Source: Streptomyces atratus
Lineage (GTDB): Bacteria; Actinomycetota; Actinomycetes; Streptomycetales; Streptomycetaceae
Length of the DNA: 64,000 nucleotides
Reading direction: 5' to 3'
Assembly: GCF_900119365.1 (NCBI RefSeq)
Contig: NZ_FPJO01000020.1
Span: forward strand, 1-64,000
The translations under genes and the position numbers were made by a program. Of this stretch, positions 34,317-42,710 are shown one piece after another; the first letter of the stretch is position 1; every line of letters starts with the position of its first letter. The notes under the pieces are model-generated. The model made no database searches, was not told the DNA's origin, and saw only the letters and a list, made by a program, of their open reading frames with translations.

Positions 34317-34488
34317 AACAGATGGTAAAGGGTCGCGAGTGTCGTGGGATTCGCTCCGTACTTTTCTTGAACGCAAATCCGGGCGTTGCAGCGCCGGCCG
34401 CGCCCGCCCCGTGGACCACGGGTCCTAGGACCCGGCTGGTCCCTTGGCCCGATGCGGAGGCACGCGCTCCACGACTAGCGTGCCCGAT

Positions 34489-35052
34489 GTGTTGCAGACG
34501 ACGACCCCCGCCCCGCGTTCCCGGCCCATCCCCCATGCTGAGGGGGTGAGCAACGATGAGTTCCGAGGCGCCCTCGCCCGGCTGGCCGCCGGCGTCGTGC
34601 TGATCACCGCCCAGGAGCCGCCGCTGGACGAGAACGGACGGGGCGAGGACGTCGGCATGACGGCGACCGCCTTCATGTCGGTCTCCCTGGACCCGCCACT
34701 GGTGATGGTGAGTCTGCGCAACGACTCCCGGATGGACGACCTGCTGTCGGAGCAGCCGCTGTGGGCGGTGTCCGTGCTCGCCGAGAGCCAGCGGCACGTC
34801 GCCGGGCGGTTCGCGATGAAGGGCCGGATCAGCGACCGGCTGCTGTTCGAGGACATCCCCTACACCCGGGGCGAGGTCACCGCCGCGCCGTTGATCGGCG
34901 GCGCGCTGGCCACGCTGGAGTGCCGTACCGAGCAGCGGGTCCTGGCGGGCGACCACACGCTGGTGATCGGCCGGGTGCTGAGCGCGGCCCTGCCCAGCGC
35001 GGAGGGGTCACCGCTGACGTACTTCCGGGGCCGGTACCGGCAGTTGGGGTGA
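34489..35052 (+). CDS. Flavin reductase-domain protein
   Basis: 187 residues from GTG 34489; a GTG at 34546 (VSNDEFRGALARLAAG) is an alternative. The FMN-binding split-barrel of the flavin-reductase (DIM6/NTAB) family is seen in AAGVVLITA, GMTATAFMSVSLDPPLVMVS and GDHTLVIGRVL. Such proteins reduce FMN for partner monooxygenases or act as NADH oxidoreductases. There is no monooxygenase beside it. It diverges from cdgB, sharing the BldD-type box region. Neighbours and length agree with the usual Streptomyces gene here. Confidence 0.85.
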   Translation: MLQTTTPAPRSRPIPHAEGVSNDEFRGALARLAAGVVLITAQEPPLDENGRGEDVGMTATAFMSVSLDPPLVMVSLRNDSRMDDLLSEQPLWAVSVLAESQRHVAGRFAMKGRISDRLLFEDIPYTRGEVTAAPLIGGALATLECRTEQRVLAGDHTLVIGRVLSAALPSAEGSPLTYFRGRYRQLG

Positions 35053-35073
35053 GGGCGGCGGGAACCCCGGCCC

Positions 35074-35499
35074 TCACCAGTCGCGGCCGGAGCGGCCGCG
35101 CTTGGTCTCGCCGCGCTGCTTCTTCTCGCGCAGCCGTCGTTCGTTGATGCCCCGTGGAATCCGTGTCTTGCGGCGCGGCCGCGGGGGCGGCGCCGTCGCC
35201 TCGGCCAGCAGGGAGGCGAGCCGTACGAGAGCGGTCTCGCGGTTGCGCCACTGGGAGCGGTGCTCGGAGGCCCGTACCGCGATCACCCCGCCCACGAGCC
35301 TGCTCTCCAGACGCTGGAGCGCCCGCTCCTTCCACACCTCGGGGAGCGACTCGGTCGCCGCGAGGTCGAAGCGGAGCTCCACCTGGGAATCGCTGGTGTT
35401 GACGTGCTGCCCGCCGGGTCCCGAGGACCGCGAGAAACGCCACATGAGCTCGGCCTCCGGCAGGGAGACCGAACCGCGGATGACATAGGGCCCGGACAT
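35074..35499 (-). CDS. arfB: Alternative ribosome-rescue factor ArfB (peptidyl-tRNA hydrolase)
   Basis: 141 residues from ATG 35499; an ATG three codons upstream is possible. The catalytic GGQ loop SSGPGGQHVNTSDSQVELRF matches release-factor domain 3, and the C-terminus is the long basic tail (NERRLREKKQRGETKRGRSG) that enters the empty mRNA channel of stalled ribosomes. It frees peptides from ribosomes lacking a stop codon. It converges on the flavin-reductase gene (21-base gap). Length matches ArfB/YaeJ. Confidence 0.92.
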   Translation of the reverse strand: MSGPYVIRGSVSLPEAELMWRFSRSSGPGGQHVNTSDSQVELRFDLAATESLPEVWKERALQRLESRLVGGVIAVRASEHRSQWRNRETALVRLASLLAEATAPPPRPRRKTRIPRGINERRLREKKQRGETKRGRSGRDW

Positions 35500-35691
35500 G
35501 GCACCCATGTTCCCCGCACCGGAGGGTGTTCGTCACCTTCTTTTGCCGTACCGGCCGTCCGGCCGGCCGGGGGATTTCGGTAAAGAAAGTAAAGGGATCA
35601 GGAACCTCCTGGCCCCTTGCCCGCGTTATGCCCTGTGACGGTAGCTTCGTGATGGCATGAAGCCCGCAATCGACGATGAAAGGGACTTCCC

Positions 35692-36267
35692 ATGGCTGTA
35701 AGCCTGTCCAAGGGCGGCAACGTCTCCCTCACCAAGGAGGCCCCGGGCCTGACCGCCGTCACGGTCGGCCTCGGCTGGGACGTCCGCACCACCACCGGCA
35801 CCGACTTCGACCTCGACGCCTCGGCGATCGCGGTCAACCCGGCCGGGAAGGTCGTCTCCGACGGCCACTTCGTCTTCTTCAACAACAAGTCGACGCCCGA
35901 CCAGACCATCGTCCACACCGGTGACAACGTCACGGGCCAGGGCGAGGGCGACGACGAGCAGATCAACGTCAACCTGGCGGGTCTGCCGGCCGACGTCGAC
36001 AAGATCGTCTTCCCGGTCTCCATCTACGACGCCGAGACCCGCAGCCAGAACTTCGGCCAGGTGCGCAACGCGTTCATCCGCATCATCAACCAGGCCGGCG
36101 GCACCGAGATCGCCCGCTACGACCTGAGCGAGGACGCCGCCACCGAGACCGCCATGGTCTTCGGCGAGCTGTACCGCAACGGCGCCGAGTGGAAGTTCCG
36201 CGCCGTCGGCCAGGGTTATGCCTCCGGCCTGCGCGGCATCGCCCAGGACTTCGGCGTCAACCTCTGA
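35692..36267 (+). CDS. TerD-family stress protein
   Basis: 191 residues. Complete TerD fold with two calcium-binding acidic clusters (FDLDASAIAVN; DNVTGQGEGDDEQINVNL). Members of this family are linked to tellurite, oxidative and envelope stress, and in Streptomyces to differentiation; the chemistry is unknown. MAVSLSKGGNVSLTKEAPGL is the family N-terminus. It is monocistronic with AAAGGGA before the ATG and a strong terminator after it. The paralogue family is large in Streptomyces, so the exact orthology is not claimed. Confidence 0.94.
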   Translation: MAVSLSKGGNVSLTKEAPGLTAVTVGLGWDVRTTTGTDFDLDASAIAVNPAGKVVSDGHFVFFNNKSTPDQTIVHTGDNVTGQGEGDDEQINVNLAGLPADVDKIVFPVSIYDAETRSQNFGQVRNAFIRIINQAGGTEIARYDLSEDAATETAMVFGELYRNGAEWKFRAVGQGYASGLRGIAQDFGVNL

Positions 36268-36323
36268 CGCACGGACTCCGACACACGGGCTCCGACACAC
36301 AGGCCCTGACACACGGGCACATT

Positions 36324-36361
36324 CGCGAAAGCCCCCGGCCGCCCGGCCGGGGGCTTTCGCG
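36324..36361 (+). terminator. Terminator of the terD gene
   Basis: Perfect 18-bp arms (36324-36341, 36344-36361) with a 2-base loop. Just upstream (36268-36320) the motif GACACACGGGC recurs, without evident role. Confidence 0.88.
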
Positions 36362-36382
36362 TGTGCACGGCCGGAGCAAGAA

Positions 36383-36398
36383 CATAGCGCCCGCTATG
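36383..36398. promoter_or_regulatory. Inverted repeat before the M4 protease gene
   Basis: CATAGCG-CC-CGCTATG, a perfect 7-2-7 repeat. Followed by ACACATGTGT (36442-36451) and AT-rich sequence up to the protease start, this ~200-base region probably holds the protease promoter and one or two regulator sites. Confidence 0.45.
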
Positions 36399-36574
36399 CG
36401 GTGCCACCGGACATCTACGCCCAACTCCCGCCGATTAACGGACACATGTGTATTCCATTCGGACAAGAAGTGGTCAAATAAATGTGAGGTATTTGTTAGT
36501 GCACCGTCAATGTTGGTCATTCGGTGGCACGCTCTCGGCTCGTAACCCCCCACGGAACGAGCAACGGAGAGCGC

Positions 36575-38155
36575 ATGACCCCCCACATGAACACCCGTCG
36601 CGCCGCAGCCCTGGCCGCAGTGGCCGCGATGGTTGTCGTAGGCATGCAGACCGGTGCGGCGAACGCCGTGCCCGACAACGGCAACGGCGGTCACTCCGCC
36701 ACGCGCAGCGTCGTCCCCTTCAGCGCCAACAAGGCCTCGCAGCGCATGGCCGCCATCAAGTCCGCGCAGAGCGACGCCTCTTCGACCGCCGACTCGCTCG
36801 GGCTGGGCAGCCGGGAGAAGCTGATCGTCCGTGATGTGATCAAGGACGCCGACGGCACGGTCCACACCCGTTACGAGCGCACCTACGACGGGCTGCCCGT
36901 GCTCGGCGGCGACCTCGTCACCCACACCGCCCCCGGCGGAAAGCTCAAGGGCGTCACCAAGGCGACCGAGGCCCGGGTGTCGGTGCCGTCCACGACGCCG
37001 AAGATCAAGACCGCGGCCGCCGCCCGCAAGGTGATCTGGGCGGCCTCCGGCAAGCCCGTCCTCGCCCTGGAGACGGTGAAGACCGGGGTGCAGAAGGACG
37101 GCACGCCGAGCCGGGTGCACACCATCACCGACGCGATCACCGGCAAGAAGCTCCAGAGCTACGAGGCGGTCGAGACCGGTGTCGGCAACAGCCAGTACAG
37201 CGGTGAGGTCGAGCTGTCGACCACCGCGTCCGGCTCCGGATTCGAGCTGACCGACGGCGACCGCGGCGGCCACAAGACGTACGACCTCAACCAGGGCGAG
37301 AGCGGCACCGGCGACCTGGTCACGGACGACGACGACACCTGGGGCGACGGCACCGGCAACGACCGCCAGACCGCCGCGGTCGACGCCGCCTACGGCGCCG
37401 CGCAGACCTGGGACTTCTACAAGTCGGCGTTCGGCCGCGACGGCATCGCCGGTGACGGCAAGGCCGCGTACTCGCGGGTCCACTACGGCGACTCGTACGT
37501 CAACGCGTTCTGGGACGACAGCTGCTTCTGCATGACGTACGGCGACGGCGCCGACAACAAGAGCGCGCTGACCGCCCTCGATGTCGCGGGCCACGAGATG
37601 AGCCACGGCCTGACCGCGGCCACCGCCAACCTCGACTACTTCGGCGAGTCCGGCGGCCTGAACGAGGCGACCAGCGACATCCTCGGCACCTCGGTCGAGT
37701 TCGCCGCCGACAACAGCACGGATGTCGGCGACTACCTCATCGGCGAGAAGATCGACATCAACGGCGACGGCTCCCCGCTGCGCTACATGGACAAGCCGAG
37801 CAAGGACGGCGGCTCGGCCGACAACTGGGACAGCAGCGTCGGCGACCTCGACGTGCACTACTCCTCCGGCGTCGCCAACCACTTCTTCTACCTGCTGTCC
37901 GAGGGCAGCGGCGCGAAGACCATCAACGGGGTCGACTACGACTCCCCGACCAGCGACGGCTCGACCGTCACCGGCATCGGCCGGGACAAGGCCGTCCAGA
38001 TCTGGTACAAGGCCCTCTCCCAGTACATGACGTCGTCCACCGACTACGCGGGCGCCCGTGAGGCGACCGAGAAGGCGGCGACCGACCTGTACGGGGCGGA
38101 CAGCGCCGAGCTCGCGGCCGTCGACGCCGCCTGGAGCGGTGTCAACGTGAAGTAG
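36575..38155 (+). CDS. Secreted M4 (thermolysin-family) metalloprotease
   Basis: 526 residues from ATG 36575 with GGAG upstream. Order: signal peptide (about 1-32, AAALAAVAAMVVVGMQTGAA), FTP/PepSY propeptide (about 60-205; RYERTYDGLPVLGGDLVTHT), then the M4 catalytic domain with HEMSH zinc site (VAGHEMSHGLTA) and the third ligand Glu in GGLNEATSD. The C-terminal helical half contains VHYSSGVANHFFYLLSEG, including the catalytic His region. An exported neutral protease for nutrient acquisition. No pre-peptidase C-terminal domain or proprotein convertase P-domain is fused. Confidence 0.95.
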   Translation: MTPHMNTRRAAALAAVAAMVVVGMQTGAANAVPDNGNGGHSATRSVVPFSANKASQRMAAIKSAQSDASSTADSLGLGSREKLIVRDVIKDADGTVHTRYERTYDGLPVLGGDLVTHTAPGGKLKGVTKATEARVSVPSTTPKIKTAAAARKVIWAASGKPVLALETVKTGVQKDGTPSRVHTITDAITGKKLQSYEAVETGVGNSQYSGEVELSTTASGSGFELTDGDRGGHKTYDLNQGESGTGDLVTDDDDTWGDGTGNDRQTAAVDAAYGAAQTWDFYKSAFGRDGIAGDGKAAYSRVHYGDSYVNAFWDDSCFCMTYGDGADNKSALTALDVAGHEMSHGLTAATANLDYFGESGGLNEATSDILGTSVEFAADNSTDVGDYLIGEKIDINGDGSPLRYMDKPSKDGGSADNWDSSVGDLDVHYSSGVANHFFYLLSEGSGAKTINGVDYDSPTSDGSTVTGIGRDKAVQIWYKALSQYMTSSTDYAGAREATEKAATDLYGADSAELAAVDAAWSGVNVK

Positions 38156-38185
38156 TCCGCCCAGCGGTACTCCACCGGGAGCCGG

Positions 38186-39595
38186 TCAGCCCTTCGAGGC
38201 GGGCCGGCTCCTGCCGTACAGCCAGGTGTCCCACAGCTCCGTCAGGTCCTGACCGGTCGTCTTCTCCACATAGGCGGTGAAGTCGGCGGTCGACGCGTTG
38301 CCGTGCCGGTGGGCCTTCGTCCAGCCCCTGATGAGCGCGAAGAAACGCCGGTCGTCGTCCACAGCCTGCCGGACCTTGTGGATGACCATCGCCCCGCGCC
38401 CGTACACCGGCGCCTGCGAGATGTCCGCGGCCGTCGGCGGATCGGCCGGCGGGAAGGCCCAGTTGTCGTCGTCCTCGAAGGCGGCGTCGAACAGGTCCTG
38501 GACCGGGCGGCCCTCCTTGTCGGCCTCCCACAGCCACTCCGCGTAGGTCGCGAAACCCTCGTTGAGCCACATGTCCCGCCAGCTCACGGGGGTGACGGAG
38601 TCCCCGAACCACTGGTGGGCCATCTCATGGACGAGCAGTCCCGCGTCCGGCGGCCCGGGGAAGACGGGCCGGGTCTGGGTCTCCAGGGCGTAACCGGCGT
38701 CCTCCTCGCGCTCGACGACCGCGCCCGTGGCGGAGAAGGGGTACGGGCCGAACCGCTGCGCCTCCCACTTCACGACCTCGGGAACGCGGGCGAGAATCCG
38801 CGCGCTGTCCGCCGCCACCGTCGTGTCCGCGGCGGTGAACACCTCGATGCCGTCCGGGGTCGTCGATGTCTTCGTGTCGAAGCGGCCGATGGCGACGGTC
38901 GCGAGATAGCTCGCCATCGGTTCGGGAGCGTGCCAGCGGAACGTGGTGGTGGTGCCCGAGGTGCGCCGGGAAGTCAGCTCGCCGTTGGACACCGCCGTCA
39001 GCCCCTCGGGGACGGTGACGGCGATGTCGTAGGACGCCTTGTCGCTCGGGTGGTTGTTGCCGGGGAACCAGGCCATCGAGCCGGTCGGTTCGCCGAGCGC
39101 GACCGAGCCGTCCGCGGTCCTCAGCCAGCCCTCCTCCGACCCGTCGGGATCGGTGAGGGTCCGCGGCGAGCCCGAGTAGCGGACGACCGTGCGGAAGGTG
39201 CCGCCCTTGCGCAGACGGCTCATCACCTCGGCGTCGGGGCGCAGCGTCAGCTCCTGCCCCGCCCGGTGGACGGCTGCGGGGCGGCCCTCGACGGTCGCCG
39301 AGTCCACCGTGAGTCCGACGAGATCGAGGTCGAAGGCGCTGAGGTCCTGGGTGGCGCGCGCGGTGATCGTGGCGGTGCCGCGCAGCCGGTGGGCGGCCGG
39401 GTCGACGTCGAGCGCGAGGTCGTAGTGCGTGACGTCGTAGCCGCCGTTGCCGAGTTTCGGGAAGTACGGGTCGCGCAGGCCGGCGGTGCCGGGCGTGCCC
39501 TCGACCCCGCCGGTGCAGCTCGTGGACGTCGTCAGCATCAGCAGGACGAGAGCGGCGACGCGGGCCGTGCGGCGTACAGGTGTTCGCTGATCCAC
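38186..39595 (-). CDS. M1-family zinc aminopeptidase lipoprotein
   Basis: 469 residues from GTG 39595. Lipoprotein signal with Cys at about residue 27 (TSTSC), so it is membrane-anchored outside. M1 fold: N-terminal beta saddle (YDVTHYDLALDVDPAAHRLR), catalytic VHEMAHQWFGDSVTP with HExxH and the downstream NEGFATYAEW Glu ligand. The classical GxMEN exopeptidase motif is replaced (AGYALETQT), which is common in short extracellular M1 members and makes the exact substrate uncertain. It converges on the M4 protease gene (30-base gap); both would feed on extracellular peptides. Confidence 0.92.
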   Translation of the reverse strand: MDQRTPVRRTARVAALVLLMLTTSTSCTGGVEGTPGTAGLRDPYFPKLGNGGYDVTHYDLALDVDPAAHRLRGTATITARATQDLSAFDLDLVGLTVDSATVEGRPAAVHRAGQELTLRPDAEVMSRLRKGGTFRTVVRYSGSPRTLTDPDGSEEGWLRTADGSVALGEPTGSMAWFPGNNHPSDKASYDIAVTVPEGLTAVSNGELTSRRTSGTTTTFRWHAPEPMASYLATVAIGRFDTKTSTTPDGIEVFTAADTTVAADSARILARVPEVVKWEAQRFGPYPFSATGAVVEREEDAGYALETQTRPVFPGPPDAGLLVHEMAHQWFGDSVTPVSWRDMWLNEGFATYAEWLWEADKEGRPVQDLFDAAFEDDDNWAFPPADPPTAADISQAPVYGRGAMVIHKVRQAVDDDRRFFALIRGWTKAHRHGNASTADFTAYVEKTTGQDLTELWDTWLYGRSRPASKG

Positions 39596-39640
39596 ACCGG
39601 CGATCCTAGGCGCGGAATGCCCGATTGGCGGGATATCGGC

Positions 39641-39900
39641 TCAGAGGACCGCGATCCCCGGCGGACGGGCGCCCGCGACCACCTCGAACGGCCTCCGCTT
39701 GCCCGTGAGATCGACGACGGTGATGCCGTTGCCGTACCCGTCGCGGGTGAAGCCCTCGGTGACGTAGGCCGTGGTCGCCGTGGACGGCGAGGAGCAGTGG
39801 GGTGCGCAGTTCCTCGTCGCGGCAGTCCACCCGGGCGCCGCCCTCGATCGCGACCGCACCCGGTCGGTGTCGCCGGCGCGTGCGGCGTCGAGCAGTTGTC
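39641..39900 (-). pseudogene. Hybrid remnant: ankyrin-repeat start joined to a beta-propeller-like end
   Basis: On the minus strand three pieces lie in different frames. QLLDAARAGDTDRVR (about 39855-39900) is the usual start of an ankyrin-repeat protein. AIEGGARVDCRDEELRTPLL then LAVHGDH continues it after a shift. TTAYVTEGFTRDGYGNGITV, VDLTGKRRPFEVVAG and ARPPGIAVL ends at the stop 39641-39643 and resembles the last blade of a YncE-like propeller. The pieces come from two genes fused by deletion, plus a frameshift. No intact product is possible. Confidence 0.6.
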
Positions 39901-40031
39901 GACGCCGGACGCGGGACGGTCGACGGCCCCGTCAGCCGATCGGTTGATGCGCGGGGGGTCACCCGAGGCGACCATGGATGTATCCGTGCAGGTCAACGGT
40001 GCCGCTGACGGCGAGGAGCGAGAGGTACGAG

Positions 40032-40661
40032 GTGAAGCACCGAACCCCATCCGCCGCACCGGACCGGACCGGCGACCCGGACGCCCGGTGGCTCACGCTC
40101 CTGATGCACGCCGCGTTCTTCCTGCTGCTCGGCGCCTCGCTCACCCGTTTCCTGCTGCGCCACCCCGGCGAGGCCCGCACCCCGTGGATCATCGCGCTCT
40201 CCGTGGCCCTCGCCGTGCTGTACGTGCTCGGGCCGGTGCTCGGCTCGCGTCCGACGCCGCGCTCCCTGGTGTGGCTGGGGGTGCTGGTCGCCGTGTGGAT
40301 GGTGCTGATCGTCCTCGCGCCGAGCTTCGCGTGGTGCGCGGTGCCGCTCTTCTTCACCGGGCTGCGCATCCTGCCGCCGCGCGCCGCGCCGGCGCTCGTC
40401 GCCCTGCTCACGCTGTTCGTCGTCGCCGCGCAACTGCGGCTGGCCGGGGGCTTCGACCCGAATCTGGTGCTCGCCCCCACCGGGGCCACCCGGGCCACCG
40501 GCAGCGTGCGCGGTCACGGGCTGCCCGCGATCCGGGCCCGGCTGCAGCAGCTCGGCGGCACGCTGACGATCGAGTCGGTGCCGGGCGAGGGTACGGTGCT
40601 GTCCGCCGTCGTCCCGCTCACCCCCGCCGCCCCGCCGACCGCCCCGGAGGACCTCGTATGA
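40032..40661 (+). pseudogene. Histidine kinase remnant with the catalytic core deleted
   Basis: From GTG 40032 the frame gives a ~140-residue N-terminus with about five membrane helices (TLLMHAAFFLLLGASLTRFL, IIALSVALAVLYVLGPVLG, WLGVLVAVWMVLIVLA), typical of NarL-type sensor kinases. After NLVLAPTGA it jumps directly to the last ~40 residues of the HATPase domain (GHGLPAIRARLQQLGGTLTI, ESVPGEGTVLSAVVPL). The dimerisation/His-box region and most of the ATPase are absent. The frame is open, so a short membrane protein may be made, but it cannot be a kinase. It overlaps the response-regulator remnant by ATGA. Confidence 0.78.
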
Positions 40662-40797
40662 CCGCGACATCGCCCGCGCCCTGTTCATCAGCGAGGCCAC
40701 GGTCAAGACACACCTCGGCCGGATCTACGACAAGCTCGGCGTCGACACCCGCGCGGGCGCCGTCGCCGTCGCCAAGGAGCAGCGACTGCTGCCGTAG
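40659..40797 (+). pseudogene. NarL/LuxR response regulator remnant (start codon joined to last 45 residues)
   Basis: An ATG at 40659 overlaps the kinase-remnant stop as ATGA, the normal junction. Only a few bases later, in another frame, comes the C-terminal half of a LuxR helix-turn-helix: DRDIARALFISEATVKTHLG, RIYDKLGVDTRAGAVAVA, KEQRLLP and stop (40795-40797). The receiver domain and the first part of the HTH are deleted. The homologous tail lies one frame off the ATG, confirming loss of function. Confidence 0.75.
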
Positions 40798-40867
40798 GAC
40801 CTGCCCGGCGGATCGGAGCGCAGGTCTCCCTGCACCGGCGCGCCTTCGGGCATGACACCATCGAAGC

Positions 40868-41365
40868 GTGCTCGACATCGGCTACTCCCTCTCCCGGCGC
40901 TTCCCCGATCCCCCGCAGACCGACTACCGCCGCGCGGACGTCCGCGCCCTGCGGCACGATCTGTTTTCCGGGGACGTCTACCTCGCGGACACCAAGGAGG
41001 ACCGCGAGGTGTCCACGGCCTGGGGATGGGTGCCGGTGCTCGACTTCGCGTGGGCGCTGTGCGACATCGTCGAGCAGATCGACCAGGACCCGCGCGGCAA
41101 CCGCTCGCACCGGCGGCAGTTCGCCGAGCTGGACTTCACCGAATCGTCCGACCGGATGCTCTTCGAGCGCCGCTTCGGCTGGGTCGACGTCGAGGCGGAC
41201 TGGATGCCCGGCGAGGAGCCCCCGCTCACCTTCAGCCACTCGCTGCTGCGCCGCGAGGCCCGCGACTTCCTGCACGACCTGATCGCCGACCTCGCCGACA
41301 TGCACGAAGGTCTCGCCGACAACCCCGTGATCTGGGACCTCCAGGCCCGCTTCCCCCGGGTCTGA
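40868..41365 (+). CDS. Conserved hypothetical protein
   Basis: 165 residues, soluble, starting with GTG 40868. It contains GDVYLADTKEDREVSTAWGW, VPVLDFAWALCDIVEQIDQD and DFTESSDRMLFERRFGWVDV. I recognise no characterised family, but the strongly conserved-looking Trp/Asp-rich composition resembles a set of Streptomyces proteins that often sit near toxin-immunity or development genes. No signal peptide or membrane helix. Stands alone between the two-component remnants and a pentapeptide protein on the other strand. Confidence 0.72.
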   Translation: MLDIGYSLSRRFPDPPQTDYRRADVRALRHDLFSGDVYLADTKEDREVSTAWGWVPVLDFAWALCDIVEQIDQDPRGNRSHRRQFAELDFTESSDRMLFERRFGWVDVEADWMPGEEPPLTFSHSLLRREARDFLHDLIADLADMHEGLADNPVIWDLQARFPRV

Positions 41366-41384
41366 CCCCTTCTCCGCCCCTCCC

Positions 41385-42065
41385 CTACGCCTCCACGCGC
41401 ACCCCGATCTGCGCCGCGAACGCCGGCGCCAGCTCCATCAGCTGCGCCGGGCTGATCACCGCGCCCGACAGCCGCTCCACCCCGCGCGCGATGTCCAGCT
41501 CCGCGACCGTGCGCAGGTCCACCGACTCCATCCGTACGGAGCTGAAGTCGGCCCGCTTCAGCACACAGTCACGGAACTCCACCCGCACCAGCTGCGCGTC
41601 CCCGAAATCCGGCTCGGAGAGCACACAGCCCTCGAACACCACGTCCTTGAGCCGGGCCTTCCGCAGATTCAGGTAGTCGATCTTCCCGCCGCGCACCAGC
41701 ACCCGCTCCAGCACCGCGCCGTGCAGCTGCACCCCGCCCAGCCGGGCGTCCACCACCTCCACGTCACGCAGCGACGCCCCCGCGAGATCGGTGCCCACAC
41801 CCCGTACGCCCGTCAGCACCGAGTCGATGAAACGGGCCCTGACCAGCTCCGCGCGGTCCAGCGCACAGCCGTCCAGCGCGCAGTCCATGAACCGGGCGCC
41901 CGGACCCGACTCGTCCGCGAGATCCGTCCCCTCGAACCGCAGCCCGTCGTAGTCCCCGTCCGGCTCCAGGCCCCCGCCGCCGTACGGAACGAGCGGTGGG
42001 AGCCGCACCTCCGGACGCCGGGCCGCCGGGATGGTGTCCGTCTTCCTGCTGTTGCTGCGCGCCAT
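41385..42065 (-). CDS. Pentapeptide-repeat protein
   Basis: 226 residues from ATG 42065. The middle (about residues 45-190) is a run of A(D/N)LxX-type pentapeptides: FEGTDLADES, FMDCALDGCALDRAELVRAR, LTGVRGVGTDLAGASLRDVE, NLRKARLKDVVFEGCVLSEP, ADFSSVRMESVDLRTV. These fold into a right-handed quadrilateral beta-helix. Some members mimic DNA and protect gyrase (Qnr/MfpA); this one lacks features that would prove such a role. ATG 42065 is preceded by GGAGGG; 42074 is an alternative. Confidence 0.85.
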   Translation of the reverse strand: MARSNSRKTDTIPAARRPEVRLPPLVPYGGGGLEPDGDYDGLRFEGTDLADESGPGARFMDCALDGCALDRAELVRARFIDSVLTGVRGVGTDLAGASLRDVEVVDARLGGVQLHGAVLERVLVRGGKIDYLNLRKARLKDVVFEGCVLSEPDFGDAQLVRVEFRDCVLKRADFSSVRMESVDLRTVAELDIARGVERLSGAVISPAQLMELAPAFAAQIGVRVEA

Positions 42066-42137
42066 GCCCTCCATCGTGACCCATGCCACTGACAACGCCC
42101 CCGCGCCGATGCGCGGGGACCGGATCGGCGGGCCCGC

Positions 42138-42614
42138 CTACCGCTGCCCGCCCAGCTCCGCCAGCGCCCCGTCCGTCAGCCGGTAGACCGTCCACTCGTC
42201 CTGCGGGCGCGCGCCCAGCGACTCGTAGAACGCGATGGACGGGGCGTTCCAGTCCAGCACCGACCACTCCAGGCGCTCGTATCCGCGCTCCACACAGATC
42301 CGCGCCAGCTCCTTCAGCAACGCCTTCCCGTGCCCGCCGCCCCGCCGCTCCGGACGTACGTACAGGTCCTCCAGGTAGATGCCGTGCACCCCGCGCCAGG
42401 TCGAGAAGTTCAGGAACCACAGCGCGAAGCCGACCGGCTCGCCGTCGTCCGACTCGGCGATGTGCGCGTACGCGGCGGGCCGCTCACCGAACAGCGCCTC
42501 GTGCAGCTGCTCCTCGGTGGCCTTCACCTCGTGCAGGGCCTTCTCGTATTCGGCCAGCTCACGGACCATGGCGTGGATGACGGGGACATCGGCGGGGACA
42601 GCGGTACGAATCAT
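42138..42614 (-). CDS. GNAT-family N-acetyltransferase
   Basis: 158 residues from ATG 42614. Single GNAT domain: MIRTAVPADVPVIHAMVREL at the start, GFALWFLNFSTWRGVHGIYL, the acetyl-CoA loop RPERRGGGHGKALL (Q/R-x-x-G-x-G/A) and WSVLDWNAPSIAFYESLGA. It resembles the diamine/spermidine acetyltransferase (SAT/PaiA-like) group of small GNATs, in which LEDLYVRPE is conserved. Cytoplasmic. The acceptor amine is not known. The pentapeptide-repeat gene follows on the same strand with 72 bases between. Confidence 0.88.
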   Translation of the reverse strand: MIRTAVPADVPVIHAMVRELAEYEKALHEVKATEEQLHEALFGERPAAYAHIAESDDGEPVGFALWFLNFSTWRGVHGIYLEDLYVRPERRGGGHGKALLKELARICVERGYERLEWSVLDWNAPSIAFYESLGARPQDEWTVYRLTDGALAELGGQR

Positions 42615-42710
42615 GGGGGCAGCGTAAGCAGAGCCGCCTCCCCCGCTCGCTCCGCCCCCTACCGGAATGTCGATCACGCCACCGGTCCCGGGGCCGTGCG
42701 TCAATCGGAT

